Part shown: in pieces, positions 15,714-23,779 of the stretch | Position numbering within the stretch: position 1 is the stretch's first letter | Layout: each line of letters begins with the position of its first letter | Assembly: GCF_013201035.1 (NCBI RefSeq) | Contig: NZ_CP053707.1 | Span: forward strand, 682,001-746,000 | Length of the DNA stretch: 64,000 nucleotides | Source: Arthrobacter sp. NEB 688 | GTDB lineage: Bacteria > Actinomycetota > Actinomycetes > Actinomycetales > Dermatophilaceae | Direction of reading: 5' to 3' | Position numbers and translations under genes: made by a program | The notes under the pieces: generated by a model | The model's input: only the letters and a program-made list of their open reading frames with translations | What the model was told of the DNA's origin: nothing | Database searches by the model: none

Positions 15714-16412
15714 ATGAGCGAGCGCGTCGACGTCACCCTCCCCGACGGCACGATGCCGGCCCACCGCTGGCTCCCCGAGGGCGGCAGCGGCCCCGGCATC
15801 CTCCTGCTGCAGGAGATCTTCGGCGTCAGCCCCTACATCCGCCGCCGCGCCGAGGACCTCGCCGCGCAGGGGTACGTCGTCCTCGCGCCCGAGATCTTCT
15901 GGCGCCTCGGCGTCGCGGAGGTCGCCGACGGCCCCGCGATGCTCGAGGAGGCGATGGGGCTGCTCGGCCGCCTCGACTGGGACGCCGCCGTCGCCGATGC
16001 GACCCAGGCGCTGCGGGCGCTGCGCCACGACGACGCCGTGACCGGCGGCGTGGGCGTCGTCGGGTTCTGCTTCGGCGGCGGGCTCGGGTACGCCGTGGTC
16101 GCGCAGTCGCCGGCGGATGCCCTCGTCTCGTTCTACGGGTCGGCGCTGCCGCAGCTCGTGGAGGCCGTGCCGTCCGTGTCGACCCCCTCGCTCCACGTCT
16201 TCGGCGAGTCCGACGCCTACCTCCCGATGGACGTCGTCGAGCGCATCACGACCGCGGTGACCAGCGGCGACGCACCGACCGAGGTCGTCACCTACCCCGG
16301 GGCCGACCACGCGTTCGACAACCCCGACTTCGTCAACCACGACGCCGAGGCCTCCGCCGCGGCGTGGTCGCGCACCGAGGACTACCTGGCGCGCGTGCTG
16401 CCCACCGGCTGA
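15714..16412 (+). CDS. Dienelactone hydrolase family protein
   Basis: 232 residues, alpha/beta hydrolase. LLLQEIFGVSPYIRRRAEDLAAQGY, the nucleophile GFCFGGGLG (catalytic Cys about residue 120), VFGESDAYLP (Asp) and YPGADHAFDN (His) give the complete Cys-Asp-His triad of dienelactone hydrolases. True carboxymethylenebutenolidases act in chlorocatechol breakdown, but most genomic homologues are general esterases; with no aromatic-degradation genes nearby the substrate is open. Four bases before the ATG are part of a CCCATG context with no good ribosome site, so the mRNA may be nearly leaderless. Confidence 0.88.
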   Translation: MSERVDVTLPDGTMPAHRWLPEGGSGPGILLLQEIFGVSPYIRRRAEDLAAQGYVVLAPEIFWRLGVAEVADGPAMLEEAMGLLGRLDWDAAVADATQALRALRHDDAVTGGVGVVGFCFGGGLGYAVVAQSPADALVSFYGSALPQLVEAVPSVSTPSLHVFGESDAYLPMDVVERITTAVTSGDAPTEVVTYPGADHAFDNPDFVNHDAEASAAAWSRTEDYLARVLPTG

Positions 16413-16434
16413 CCCGACCCCGGGAGCCGCTCGC

Positions 16435-16716
16435 TCAGGCGCAGGCGCAGGGCATCGCGTGGCACTTGGGGCAGCCGTCGGCGTAGCGCGCGAGCGCCGC
16501 GTCGAGGTCGACCCCCGTCTGGTTCGCGAGGGAGGCGACCCACGCCACGACGTCGGCGAACTCGTGCTCGCACTGCGCGTGCGTGCCCTTGCGGACGGCC
16601 TGCGCGAGCTCGCCGACCTCCTCGGCCAGCCACGCGACGGTGCTCGGCACACCCCGGGCGCGGTCGCGCTCGCCGTAGGTCTGCTCGATGACGCGCTGGA
16701 GGTGCCCGAGGTCCAT
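16435..16716 (-). CDS. MazG-like nucleotide pyrophosphohydrolase with cysteine-rich tail
   Basis: 93 residues. TVAWLAEEVGELAQAVRKG provides the EExxE metal motif and EHEFADVVAWVASLAN the ExxD motif of the all-alpha NTP pyrophosphatase fold (MazG/iMazG). The last 16 residues, CPKCHAMPCACA, form a cysteine cluster that may bind zinc, a recurring add-on in actinobacterial members. It presumably cleans modified or excess nucleotides. It lies 29 bases downstream of the LON-domain gene on the same strand and may be cotranscribed with it. Confidence 0.85.
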   Translation of the reverse strand: MDLGHLQRVIEQTYGERDRARGVPSTVAWLAEEVGELAQAVRKGTHAQCEHEFADVVAWVASLANQTGVDLDAALARYADGCPKCHAMPCACA

Positions 16717-16745
16717 GCCCGGCAGCCTACGAGCCGGGGGTCGGC

Positions 16746-17414
16746 TCAGTTGAGGGACGCCCCGCCGAGGTCGGTCGGCGTCGGGACCGCCCGGAAGCGC
16801 TGGACGATGGCCGTCTCGCGGGTCAGGAGCGAGAGCACGAGCCGCAGCCGGGTCACGGCGTCGGCCGAGTCGAGCACCCGCTGGCGGTCGCTCGGCTCGA
16901 GGACCATCCGCTCCACGACGCGGTAGGCGAGGTCGACCGCCCGGCCCTCCTCGACCGGGTCCGCGGTGGCGCCGAGGGACGCGAGGTAGGTCGCGTGCGC
17001 GGCGAGCACCCGCGCGCTCAGCGCCTTGAGGTCGGGGTCGGACGCGGCGGCGGGCTCGAGCAGCCACGAGACCCGGCCGGTGAGGAACGAGGTGCCGGCG
17101 CCCTCGTCGAGGCCGTCGAGCCGGAAGCGCCGGCCGCCCCGGGCGACGAGGTGCACGACCGCGCCGGCCGAGCCCTGCGCCACGGCCATCGCGTCGACGA
17201 CGGCCTCGCAGCCGATCTCGTGCAGGTCGGTCGCCGCGCCCTCGCCGACCTCGTGGCCCTGGCGGATCCGGACGATGCCGAAGCGGCGCTCCTCCTCGGG
17301 CTCGGCGGCCAGGTGCTGGGCGAGGTCGAGGTAGCGCGGCTCGAAGAGCTGCAGCGGCATCCGGGAGCCGGGCAGCAGGACCCCGCCGAGCGGGAAGATG
17401 GGCAGCGAGTCCAT
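16746..17414 (-). CDS. LON substrate-binding domain protein
   Basis: 222 residues. LPIFPLGGVLLPGSRMPLQLFEPRYLDL at the start and the following FGIVRIRQGHEVG, LHEIGCEAVVDA and GRRFRLDGL match the N-terminal substrate-recognition domain of Lon protease, here without the ATPase or protease parts. The last 70 residues are a helical tail (VLDSADAVTRLRLVLSLLTRET). Stand-alone LON-domain proteins are common in bacteria; their partners are unknown. It is upstream of the MazG-like gene. Confidence 0.88.
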   Translation of the reverse strand: MDSLPIFPLGGVLLPGSRMPLQLFEPRYLDLAQHLAAEPEEERRFGIVRIRQGHEVGEGAATDLHEIGCEAVVDAMAVAQGSAGAVVHLVARGGRRFRLDGLDEGAGTSFLTGRVSWLLEPAAASDPDLKALSARVLAAHATYLASLGATADPVEEGRAVDLAYRVVERMVLEPSDRQRVLDSADAVTRLRLVLSLLTRETAIVQRFRAVPTPTDLGGASLN

Positions 17415-17499
17415 GCCCCACTGTAGGCACGCCCGGCGCCCCGGCACCTGATGCACCCGCACCCTGCGCGCGGGCGTCGAGGGCCGCGGCGGGCCGCCG

Positions 17500-18423
17500 T
17501 CAGACGAGCAGCCCGAGGGCCCGCGCCGGGGTCGTGCTCGCGGTGGCGAGGACGTCGTCCTCGGGCAGGCCGACGACCTCGAGGCACCACCGGACACAGT
17601 CGGCGAGCGTCGAGGTGCTGCCGGCGATCGAGCCGGTGTCGGTCGTGCGCGCCGTGCCCTCGTGCACCTCGACCTCGAGCCCCCCGAGCCGGTAGCGCCC
17701 GTCACCGAGCCCGGTCGCGGCCATCGCGTCCGAGACGAGGGCGATGCCGCCGGGCCCGACCGTCTCGAAGACCATCCGGACCACCTCGGGCGCGACGTGC
17801 ACCCCGTCGGCGATGAGCTCGACGACGGCGTCGCCGCGGGCCGCCGCGGCCAGCGCGGCCGCGACCGGCCCGCCGGCCCGGTGGTGCATCGGCGCCATCC
17901 CGTTGAACAGGTGCGTGACGAGGGCGGGGGCGCCCTGGAGGTCGGCGACGGTCGCCAGCGTGCGCGCGGTGACGGCGGCGTCTGCCTCGGTGTGCCCGAC
18001 GGCCGGCCGCACCCCGTGCTCGACGAGGGCGCGGACCAGCCGGTCGGCGCCGGGCCGCTCGGGGGCGATCGTCATCTGGCGCAGGGCGTCCGGGGCGCCG
18101 GCGAGGGCGGCGGCCTCCGCGAGCCGCTCGACGAGCGCCGGGTCGGGGTCGGTGAGGGCGGCGGGGTCGTGCGCGCCGCGGCGTCCGTGCGCGAGGAAGG
18201 GACCCTCGAGGTGGATGCCGGCCAGCGTGCCGTCGGCGACGAGCGGGCCGAGCGTCGCGACCTGCGCGACGAGGTCGTCGAAGGGCGCCGAGACGAGGCT
18301 CGCGACGAGGTGCTCGACCCCGGCCGCCCGGTGGTGCGCCGCGGCGGTGCGCGAGCCCTCGGTCGTGGAGCCGAGCTCGGCACCGGCGGCGCCGTGGCAG
18401 TGGATGTCGACGAGGCCGTTCAT
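17500..18423 (-). CDS. nagA: N-acetylglucosamine-6-phosphate deacetylase, short form
   Basis: 307 residues. LVDIHCHGA, GIHLEGPFLAH (metal Glu), VGHTEADA, THLFNGMAPMHHR, LIADGVHVAP and LVSDAMAATG are the ordered NagA motifs. The usual enzyme has about 380 residues; here translation appears to begin at LVDIHCHG, so the first about 50 residues of the beta-sandwich domain are missing and no upstream in-frame sequence resembles them. The active site is otherwise complete. It would feed amino sugars to GlcN-6-P for the importer genes at 19610-23688. Activity of the short form is inferred. Confidence 0.85.
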   Translation of the reverse strand: MNGLVDIHCHGAAGAELGSTTEGSRTAAAHHRAAGVEHLVASLVSAPFDDLVAQVATLGPLVADGTLAGIHLEGPFLAHGRRGAHDPAALTDPDPALVERLAEAAALAGAPDALRQMTIAPERPGADRLVRALVEHGVRPAVGHTEADAAVTARTLATVADLQGAPALVTHLFNGMAPMHHRAGGPVAAALAAAARGDAVVELIADGVHVAPEVVRMVFETVGPGGIALVSDAMAATGLGDGRYRLGGLEVEVHEGTARTTDTGSIAGSTSTLADCVRWCLEVVGLPEDDVLATASTTPARALGLLV

Positions 18424-18493
18424 CCCGCCGACGCTACCGGCAGGCGGCGGCCTCCCACCGGCGGCACAGGTCGGGCGGTTACGGTCCGTCACC

Positions 18494-19201
18494 GTGGACG
18501 TCGACGAGGTGTGGCAGCGGGTGCAGCCCGTCGGGGAGGTGGCCCTCTCCGGCCGGCCGGTGCTCGTCGTCCTCGTCGGGGCGGTCGTCGCCGTCGGGGT
18601 GGGGCCGGTGTGGTCGGTGCTGCGGCTCGGGGTGACCCTCGTCCACGAGCTCGGCCACGCGGTCGTCGGGATGCTCGTCGGCCGGCGGTTCACCGGGTTC
18701 GTCCTGCGCGGCGACATGTCGGGTCACGCGGTGACGGTGGGCCCCGCGCGCGGGCCCGGGCGCCTCGCGACGACGTGGGCCGGCTACCCGGCGCCCGCGG
18801 TCGTCGGGGCGGCGCTCGCCTGGCTGGGCGTGCGCGGCTGGGCGGCGCCGGTGCTCGCGGCCGTCCTCGTCGTCCTGGTCGTCGCCCTCCTGCGCTCGCG
18901 CTCGGCGCTCACCGTGCTCGTCGTGCTCGGGGTCGGGGCGGCGACGGCCTGGCTGTGGTGGTCGGGCGCCGGTCGGGTGCAGGCACAGGTGCTCGTCGGC
19001 GTCGGGATCGTCCTCGTCGTCGGGGCGTGGCGCCATCTCGCGGCGGTGGCGGGCGCCCGCGACCCCGGCACGAGCGACCCCGCCGTCCTCGCGCAGCTGA
19101 CCCGGGTGCCGCGCGTGCTCTGGCTGGCGAGCTTCGCGCTCGTCCTCGCGGCCTCGACATGGGTCCTGCTCGGCGCCGTCCTCCCCGCCCTGCGCCCCTG
19201 A
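18494..19201 (+). CDS. M50-like membrane metallopeptidase
   Basis: 235 residues with about six membrane helices. LVHELGHAVVGMLVGRRF (about residues 49-66) provides HExxH inside a membrane segment, as in M50 site-2-type proteases; the downstream YPAPAVVGAAL replaces the usual NPxxDG region and the second metal ligand is not obvious. Many actinobacteria have such short M50-like proteins of unknown substrate. GTG at 18494 was taken because it directly precedes the conserved part; it is divergent from nagA. Its last codons lie inside the first copy of a duplicated repeat (19197-19282). Confidence 0.75.
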   Translation: MDVDEVWQRVQPVGEVALSGRPVLVVLVGAVVAVGVGPVWSVLRLGVTLVHELGHAVVGMLVGRRFTGFVLRGDMSGHAVTVGPARGPGRLATTWAGYPAPAVVGAALAWLGVRGWAAPVLAAVLVVLVVALLRSRSALTVLVVLGVGAATAWLWWSGAGRVQAQVLVGVGIVLVVGAWRHLAAVAGARDPGTSDPAVLAQLTRVPRVLWLASFALVLAASTWVLLGAVLPALRP

Positions 19202-19282
19202 CCCATCCCACTTGTTGCGAGTTCCGCCGCCGACACGCCGTGGGAGCGGCGCGCCGAGCGGCGGAACTCGCAATCAGTCGGG
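19197..19282. repeat. Duplicated palindromic repeat, copy 1
   Basis: Perfect 16-bp arms TTGCGAGTTCCGCCGC (19215-19230) and complement (19258-19273) surround a loop with CGCCG-TGGGAG-CGGCG. About 85 bases including the flanks are repeated at 19415-19500 with a single visible difference. The repeat starts inside the stop region of the M50 gene. Confidence 0.85.
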
Positions 19283-19330
19283 AAGGAGGCCGCAATGAGT
19301 TGGGACGGAGGGCCGCGCGTCTCGAGAGGA

Positions 19331-19410
19331 GGCAACACGCAGAGGGGACTGGCTCCGCGTGGGCGTGTTGCCCACCATCGGGAGCACGAAGTGGCAGCGC
19401 CGGTCCCCTC
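19331..19410. repeat. Interlocked inverted repeats between the duplicated copies
   Basis: GGCAACACGC (19331-19340) pairs with GCGTGTTGCC (19363-19372), while GAGGGGAC (about 19342-19349) pairs with GTCCCCTC (about 19403-19410). The pairings interlock and could form alternative structures. I see no gene in 19202-19609. Confidence 0.6.
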
Positions 19411-19414
19411 GGCG

Positions 19415-19500
19415 CCTGACCCATCCCACTTGTTGCGAGTTCCGCCGCCGACACGCCGTGGGAGCGGCGCGCCGAGCGGCGGAACTCGCAATGAGTCGGG
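19415..19500. repeat. Duplicated palindromic repeat, copy 2
   Basis: Same sequence as 19197-19282; arms at 19433-19448 and 19476-19491. It lies 218 bases after copy 1, between the converging M50 and permease genes. Confidence 0.85.
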
Positions 19501-19527
19501 ACGTGAGGGCCCGGATGATCCGACTTC

Positions 19528-19586
19528 TTGCCCATCCGCCATCTCCGCACCCCGCCGGACGGCTCCTGGAAGTGGTGGATGCGCAA
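19528..19586. repeat. Imperfect inverted repeat, family shared with 30753-30811
   Basis: TTGCCCATCCGCCATCTCC pairs with GGAAGTGGTGGATGCGCAA at 15 of 19 positions. The left arm and the bases before it (CCGACTTC) nearly match the element at 30753-30811. It sits just after the stop of the permease gene and may serve as its terminator. Confidence 0.6.
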
Positions 19587-19609
19587 CCGGTCGGGGCTGC
19601 GGGGTGGCG

Positions 19610-20434
19610 CTACTTGACGGAGCCGGCGGTGAGGCCGCCGACGAGGTGCTTCTCGATGACCGCGAAGAGGATGACGACCGGCACGACGGCGATGACCGAC
19701 GCCGCGAACAGCTGGTCCCAGTTCTGCTCGTAGCCGGTGACGTACGAGCGGAAGCCGACCGTCAGCGGCTTCTTGTCGTCGTCGATCATCAGGGTGAGCG
19801 CGACGACGTACTCGTTCCACGCCGCGATGAACGTGAAGATCGTCGCGGTGACGAGCCCGGGCAGCGTCAGCGGCAGCATGATCCGGCGCAGCATCCCGAC
19901 CCGGCCGACGCCGTCGAGCGCCGCGGCCTCCTCGACCTCGAGCGGGATCGAGGAGAAGAACCCGTGGAGGATCCAGATCGCGAAGGCCAGGTTGAACGCC
20001 GCGTTCGTGATGATGAGCGCGCCGTAGGTGTTGATCATGTTGAGCTCGAAGAACTGCCGGTAGAGCCCGACGACGAGCGAGGTCGGCGCGAACATCTGCG
20101 TGACGAGGACGACGAGCAGGAAGACGCCACGGCCCGGGAAGCGGTGCCGCGCGGTCATGTACGCCGCCGGGATCGCCACGACCACGACGACGGCCGTCGC
20201 GCCGAGCGAGACGAGCAGCGACGTGAGCAGCCAGTGCGGGAAGCGGCCGTCGCCGATGACGGTCGCGTAGGTGTCCCACTGCCACACGCGCGGCAGGAAC
20301 GACGGCGGGGTCGTCTTGACGTCGGTGCTCGTGCGGAGGCTGTCGAGCACCATGACGACGTACGGCGCGAGGAAGACGAGCGCGACGACGGCCGCGGTGA
20401 ACGCGACGAGCCGGGGGCGGCGGGTCTTCGTCAT
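19610..20434 (-). CDS. Carbohydrate ABC transporter permease (MalG-like)
   Basis: 274 residues, six membrane helices. The cytoplasmic EAA loop IPLEVEEAAALDGVGRVGMLRRIMLPLTLPG (about residues 165-195) binds the ATPase; the family start FLAPYVVMVLDSLRTS and the C-terminal VGGLTAGSVK are typical of MalG-type (CUT1) permeases. Its ATG overlaps the stop of the MalF-like gene by four bases. No ATPase gene is in the operon, so a shared MsiK-type ATPase encoded elsewhere is likely, as is usual in actinobacteria. Confidence 0.9.
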   Translation of the reverse strand: MTKTRRPRLVAFTAAVVALVFLAPYVVMVLDSLRTSTDVKTTPPSFLPRVWQWDTYATVIGDGRFPHWLLTSLLVSLGATAVVVVVAIPAAYMTARHRFPGRGVFLLVVLVTQMFAPTSLVVGLYRQFFELNMINTYGALIITNAAFNLAFAIWILHGFFSSIPLEVEEAAALDGVGRVGMLRRIMLPLTLPGLVTATIFTFIAAWNEYVVALTLMIDDDKKPLTVGFRSYVTGYEQNWDQLFAASVIAVVPVVILFAVIEKHLVGGLTAGSVK

Positions 20435-21396
20435 CGGGTCTCCTCCCGCCAGTTGACGACCTTGAGGTAGACGAGGACGACGAGCAGGATGATCGCCACG
20501 TTGAGCACGCCCGTCGCGGCCGACATCCCCACGTCCTTCTCCTGGCTCTTGAACGCGAGCTTGTACATGAACGTGATGAGGGTGTCGTGCGAGAAGCCCG
20601 GGTTGCGGTCGTTGAGCGTGTAGATGATCGGGAAGCTGTTGAACACGTAGATCGTGTTGAGCACCGTCGCGATGAGCATCGCCGGGCGCAGCAGCGGGAA
20701 GGTGATCTGCCGCCAGCGCTGCCAGGGCGAGGCGCCGTCGACCTCGGCTGCCTCCATGACGTCGTCCGGGATGGCGGCCAGCCCGGCGATGAAGACGAAG
20801 ATCGTGAAGGGCAGCGACACGAAGACGCCGACGACGATCATCGAGGCCATCGTGAAGCGGTCGTCGCCGAGGAAGCTGATCGGCTCGTCGATGACGTGCA
20901 GCCCGGTCAGGACGTGGTTGATGAGGCCGTAGTTGCTGTCGTAGAGCAGCACGAACAGCTGGCTCGTGATGACGAGCGAGGCGGCCCACGGCACGATGAC
21001 CGCCCAGCGCACGAAGCGGCGCCCGGGGAAGTCCTTGACGAGGAGCTGCGCGAGCGCCAGCGCGAGGACGATCGTGATGGCGACGACCGCGACCACCCAC
21101 ACGACGGTGTTCTTCAGCACCACGGGCAGGTCCGGGTAGGACAGCACCTTGGCGTAGTTGTCCCAGCCGGCCGCACCCTTGTAGAGCCCGGTGATGGAGT
21201 ACTCGGAGCGCGAGGCGCGGAAGAGCATGACCGCCGGGTAGAACACCACGCCGACGATGAGGGCGATGGCGGGGGCCAGCCAGAGCAGCGCGACCGGCGC
21301 GCTGACCCGACCGACCCCGGCGGTCCGGCGCGAGGAGCGCGGACCGCCGGGGGTGGTGCGGGCCGACGGCGCCTGGACGTCGTCGGTCGTCGTCAC
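20431..21396 (-). CDS. Carbohydrate ABC transporter permease (MalF-like)
   Basis: 321 residues. A 30-residue hydrophilic N-terminus is followed by six membrane helices; the EAA loop is IPDDVMEAAEVDGASPWQRWRQITFPLLRP (about residues 210-240). GTG at 21396 begins one base after the stop of the binding-protein gene, so the three genes form one transcript. Together with the MalG-like partner it forms the membrane channel of a CUT1 sugar importer. Confidence 0.9.
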   Translation of the reverse strand: MTTTDDVQAPSARTTPGGPRSSRRTAGVGRVSAPVALLWLAPAIALIVGVVFYPAVMLFRASRSEYSITGLYKGAAGWDNYAKVLSYPDLPVVLKNTVVWVVAVVAITIVLALALAQLLVKDFPGRRFVRWAVIVPWAASLVITSQLFVLLYDSNYGLINHVLTGLHVIDEPISFLGDDRFTMASMIVVGVFVSLPFTIFVFIAGLAAIPDDVMEAAEVDGASPWQRWRQITFPLLRPAMLIATVLNTIYVFNSFPIIYTLNDRNPGFSHDTLITFMYKLAFKSQEKDVGMSAATGVLNVAIILLVVLVYLKVVNWREETR

Positions 21397-21397
21397 G

Positions 21398-22657
21398 TCA
21401 GCCCTGTGCCTCGGCCGACTGCTGCAGCTTGTCGAGGACCGACTTCGGGTCCTCGGTCATCGCGGAGCCGAGGTTCTGCTGGACGGCGAGCTTGACCTTG
21501 TCCCAGGTGGGGTCGTCGGTCGGGGTGAGCCGCGCGTTCGGCAGGGTGTCGAGGTAGACCTTGAGCTTGTCGTCCTTCTGGAAGTACTCCAGGCCGGACG
21601 TCGTCACCGGGAGGAAGCCCTCCTTCTCGATGAAGGTGTTGATCTGGGCCTTGTCGTAGTAGAGCTCGTAGAAGGCCTTGACCGCGTCCTGGTTGCCGCT
21701 CTTCTTGAAGGCCATGAGGTAGTCGGTGACGCCGAAGGTCTTGCTCTCCGAGCCGTCGTTGGACGGGAAGGGCGCGACCCCGTAGTCGACCGTCTTGTCG
21801 GCGTCGAGGGCCGCCGCGAGCGGGCTGAAGCCGACCACCATCCCGGCCTTGCCGGACTTGAAGAGGTCGAAGGCGTCGGCACGGTTGGTGCGGGCCGGGT
21901 TGGACTGGGTGAGCTTCTCGTCGGCGAGCTTCTTGAGGAAGGTCAGCGTCTCGACGTTCTTCTCGGAGTTGATCGACCAGGAGCCGTCGGTCTTCCAGTC
22001 GCCGCCGTTGTTGAACAGCCACATCGAGAACTCGCCCTGCGACTCCTCCGGGCCGAGCGGCATCGCGTAGCCGGCGTCGCCGGTCGCGTCCTTGACCTTC
22101 TTCGCGTCGGCCTCGAGCTCGGCCCACGTCGTCGGCGGGGCGGTGATGCCGGCCTTCTCGAAGAGGGTCTTGTTGTAGAAGAGCGCGCGGGCGCTGGAGA
22201 GGTCGGGGAAGCCGTAGAACTTGCCGTCGTAGGTGCCGTACTTGACGAACGTCGGCAGGATGTCGGACTTGACCTCGGAGGGGAGGACCGCGTCGGCGTC
22301 GTAGAGCAGGCCGTCCTTGGCGTAGCTGGCGTACGCGTTGAGGTTGAGGATGTCCGGCGGCTGGTTGTTCTGGATCATCGTCGAGGACTGCTGGTCGATG
22401 TTGTCCCAGCTGACGACGTTGACGTTGAGCGTGTAGCCGTACTTGCTCTTGTACTCCTTCGCGAAGGAGTCCCAGAACGCCTTGGTGTTGTCCTTGGAGT
22501 ACTCGGCCGCCATGAGGGTGATCGAGGTGGCCTTCTCGCCGTCCCCCGAGCCCCCGGAGGCCTGCCCGGCCCCCGTGCCGCCGCCGCAGGCCGAGAGCAC
22601 CAGGGCCCCCGTCACCGCGGTCGCGGCCAGCATGATGTGTCGTCGCGTGCTGCTCAT
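21398..22657 (-). CDS. Sugar-binding lipoprotein of an ABC importer
   Basis: 419 residues. The lipobox LSAC places the lipidated cysteine at residue 24. The mature part is a family 1 solute-binding protein: SITLMAAEYSKDNTKAFWDSF, SSTMIQNNQPPDILNLNAY, YDGKFYGFPDLSSARALFYNKTLFEKAGI and FGVTDYLMAFKKSGNQDAVKAFYE. GAGGAGAG precedes the ATG. The neighbouring DeoR regulator, ROK kinase and nagA suggest an amino sugar or related oligosaccharide as ligand; this is inference from context. Confidence 0.9.
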   Translation of the reverse strand: MSSTRRHIMLAATAVTGALVLSACGGGTGAGQASGGSGDGEKATSITLMAAEYSKDNTKAFWDSFAKEYKSKYGYTLNVNVVSWDNIDQQSSTMIQNNQPPDILNLNAYASYAKDGLLYDADAVLPSEVKSDILPTFVKYGTYDGKFYGFPDLSSARALFYNKTLFEKAGITAPPTTWAELEADAKKVKDATGDAGYAMPLGPEESQGEFSMWLFNNGGDWKTDGSWSINSEKNVETLTFLKKLADEKLTQSNPARTNRADAFDLFKSGKAGMVVGFSPLAAALDADKTVDYGVAPFPSNDGSESKTFGVTDYLMAFKKSGNQDAVKAFYELYYDKAQINTFIEKEGFLPVTTSGLEYFQKDDKLKVYLDTLPNARLTPTDDPTWDKVKLAVQQNLGSAMTEDPKSVLDKLQQSAEAQG

Positions 22658-22761
22658 CGCTCTCCTCGTCGAGAAGCCGGAGGTCCGGCGTGCTGGCCCT
22701 GCTCGCCGCGTGGCTTCCGACCACCCGCCGGCTCGGGCGCCTGCCACTGTACACACGCGCA

Positions 22762-22799
22762 CGTTTGTGAGCGATAGGTGAACGAAGTGATCACGAACG
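22762..22799. promoter_or_regulatory. Probable DeoR-type operator before the importer operon
   Basis: CGTTTGTGA (22762-22770) and TCACGAACG (22791-22799) form an inverted repeat matching at 8 of 9 positions, with a further GTGAACGAAG between them. On the minus strand TACAGT at about 22746-22751 could be the -10 box. DeoR-family proteins often use TTCGTT-type repeats, and such a gene lies directly upstream. Confidence 0.5.
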
Positions 22800-22881
22800 C
22801 TCATCCGCCCGGTGTGTCGCGGCTGCTGTCCCGAGCAGTGAACAGCACCTCGGGCGGGTCGGCCACCCGGGCGGCGCGGGG

Positions 22882-23688
22882 TCAGACGCAGAGCACCTCG
22901 ACGCCGCGCTCGCGCAGCGCGACCACCTCCGGGGCGTCGTCCTGCGCCGTCGTCACGAGGGTGCCGATGCGCTCCGCGGGGCAGATGGCGGCGAATGTCC
23001 GCATCCCGAGCTTGGCCGCGGCGGCGACGACGACGACCCGCCGCGAGCGCTCGACCATCGAGCGCACGACCGCGGCCTCGTCCTCGAAGCGGCAGGTCGC
23101 TCCCTCGACGGCCGAGAGGGCGTTGACCCCGACGACGGCGACGTCGAACCACAGCTGCTCGATGACCTGCGCGGCCAGCGGACCGGTGACCTCGTAGGAC
23201 TCCGGCCGGGCGACCCCGCCCAGGGAGACGCACTGGACGTGCGGGCGCAGCACCGCCTCGGCGGCGATGTTCAGCGCGTTGGTGACGATCGTCAGCGTCG
23301 GGCCGTCCTCACCGACCAGGTCCTCGCGGGAGGTCAGGGCGCGGGCGGTCGCCGTCGTCGTCGTCCCGCCGTTGAGCGCGACGACCTCGCCGGGGCCGAC
23401 CAGGGCCGCGGCGCGCGCGGCGATGCGGTCGATGCCCTCGTCGGTCTGGCTTGCGCGGTAGCGGTAGGGCAGCTCGTAGGCGACGGCCGTGGCGACGACC
23501 CCGCCGTGGTGGCGGGTCACGAGCTGCCGGCGGGCGAGCTCGGTGAAGTCGCGTCGCACGGTGGCCTCCGAGACGCCGAGCTCGCGCGAGGTCTCGGTGA
23601 CCGAGAGCCGGCCGCGGGTCGCCAGGAGGTCGAGGACGGAGGCCCATCGCGCGGTCGGCGTGCGGGTACCGCCGGCCTCGTCGCTCAC
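22882..23688 (-). CDS. DeoR family transcriptional regulator
   Basis: 268 residues. The N-terminal winged helix (VLDLLATRGRLSVTETSRELGVSEATVRRDFTELARRQLVTRHHGG) is the classic DeoR HTH, followed by a DeoRC sugar-phosphate sensor with LNGGTTTTATARAL and VVGVNALSA, GVNxxS-like binding segments. Such proteins repress sugar genes until a phosphosugar binds. It is divergent from the ROK kinase and upstream of the importer operon on the same strand, so it probably controls both. GTG start at 23688. Confidence 0.92.
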   Translation of the reverse strand: MSDEAGGTRTPTARWASVLDLLATRGRLSVTETSRELGVSEATVRRDFTELARRQLVTRHHGGVVATAVAYELPYRYRASQTDEGIDRIAARAAALVGPGEVVALNGGTTTTATARALTSREDLVGEDGPTLTIVTNALNIAAEAVLRPHVQCVSLGGVARPESYEVTGPLAAQVIEQLWFDVAVVGVNALSAVEGATCRFEDEAAVVRSMVERSRRVVVVAAAAKLGMRTFAAICPAERIGTLVTTAQDDAPEVVALRERGVEVLCV

Positions 23689-23779
23689 GCGGTCATCGTA
23701 GGGCGAGGCCGCCGCCCGCGCGTGCGTCTATGCTCGATCGGCCCGCCAACCCATCGCATTCGCGCACGAGGAGGACCCG

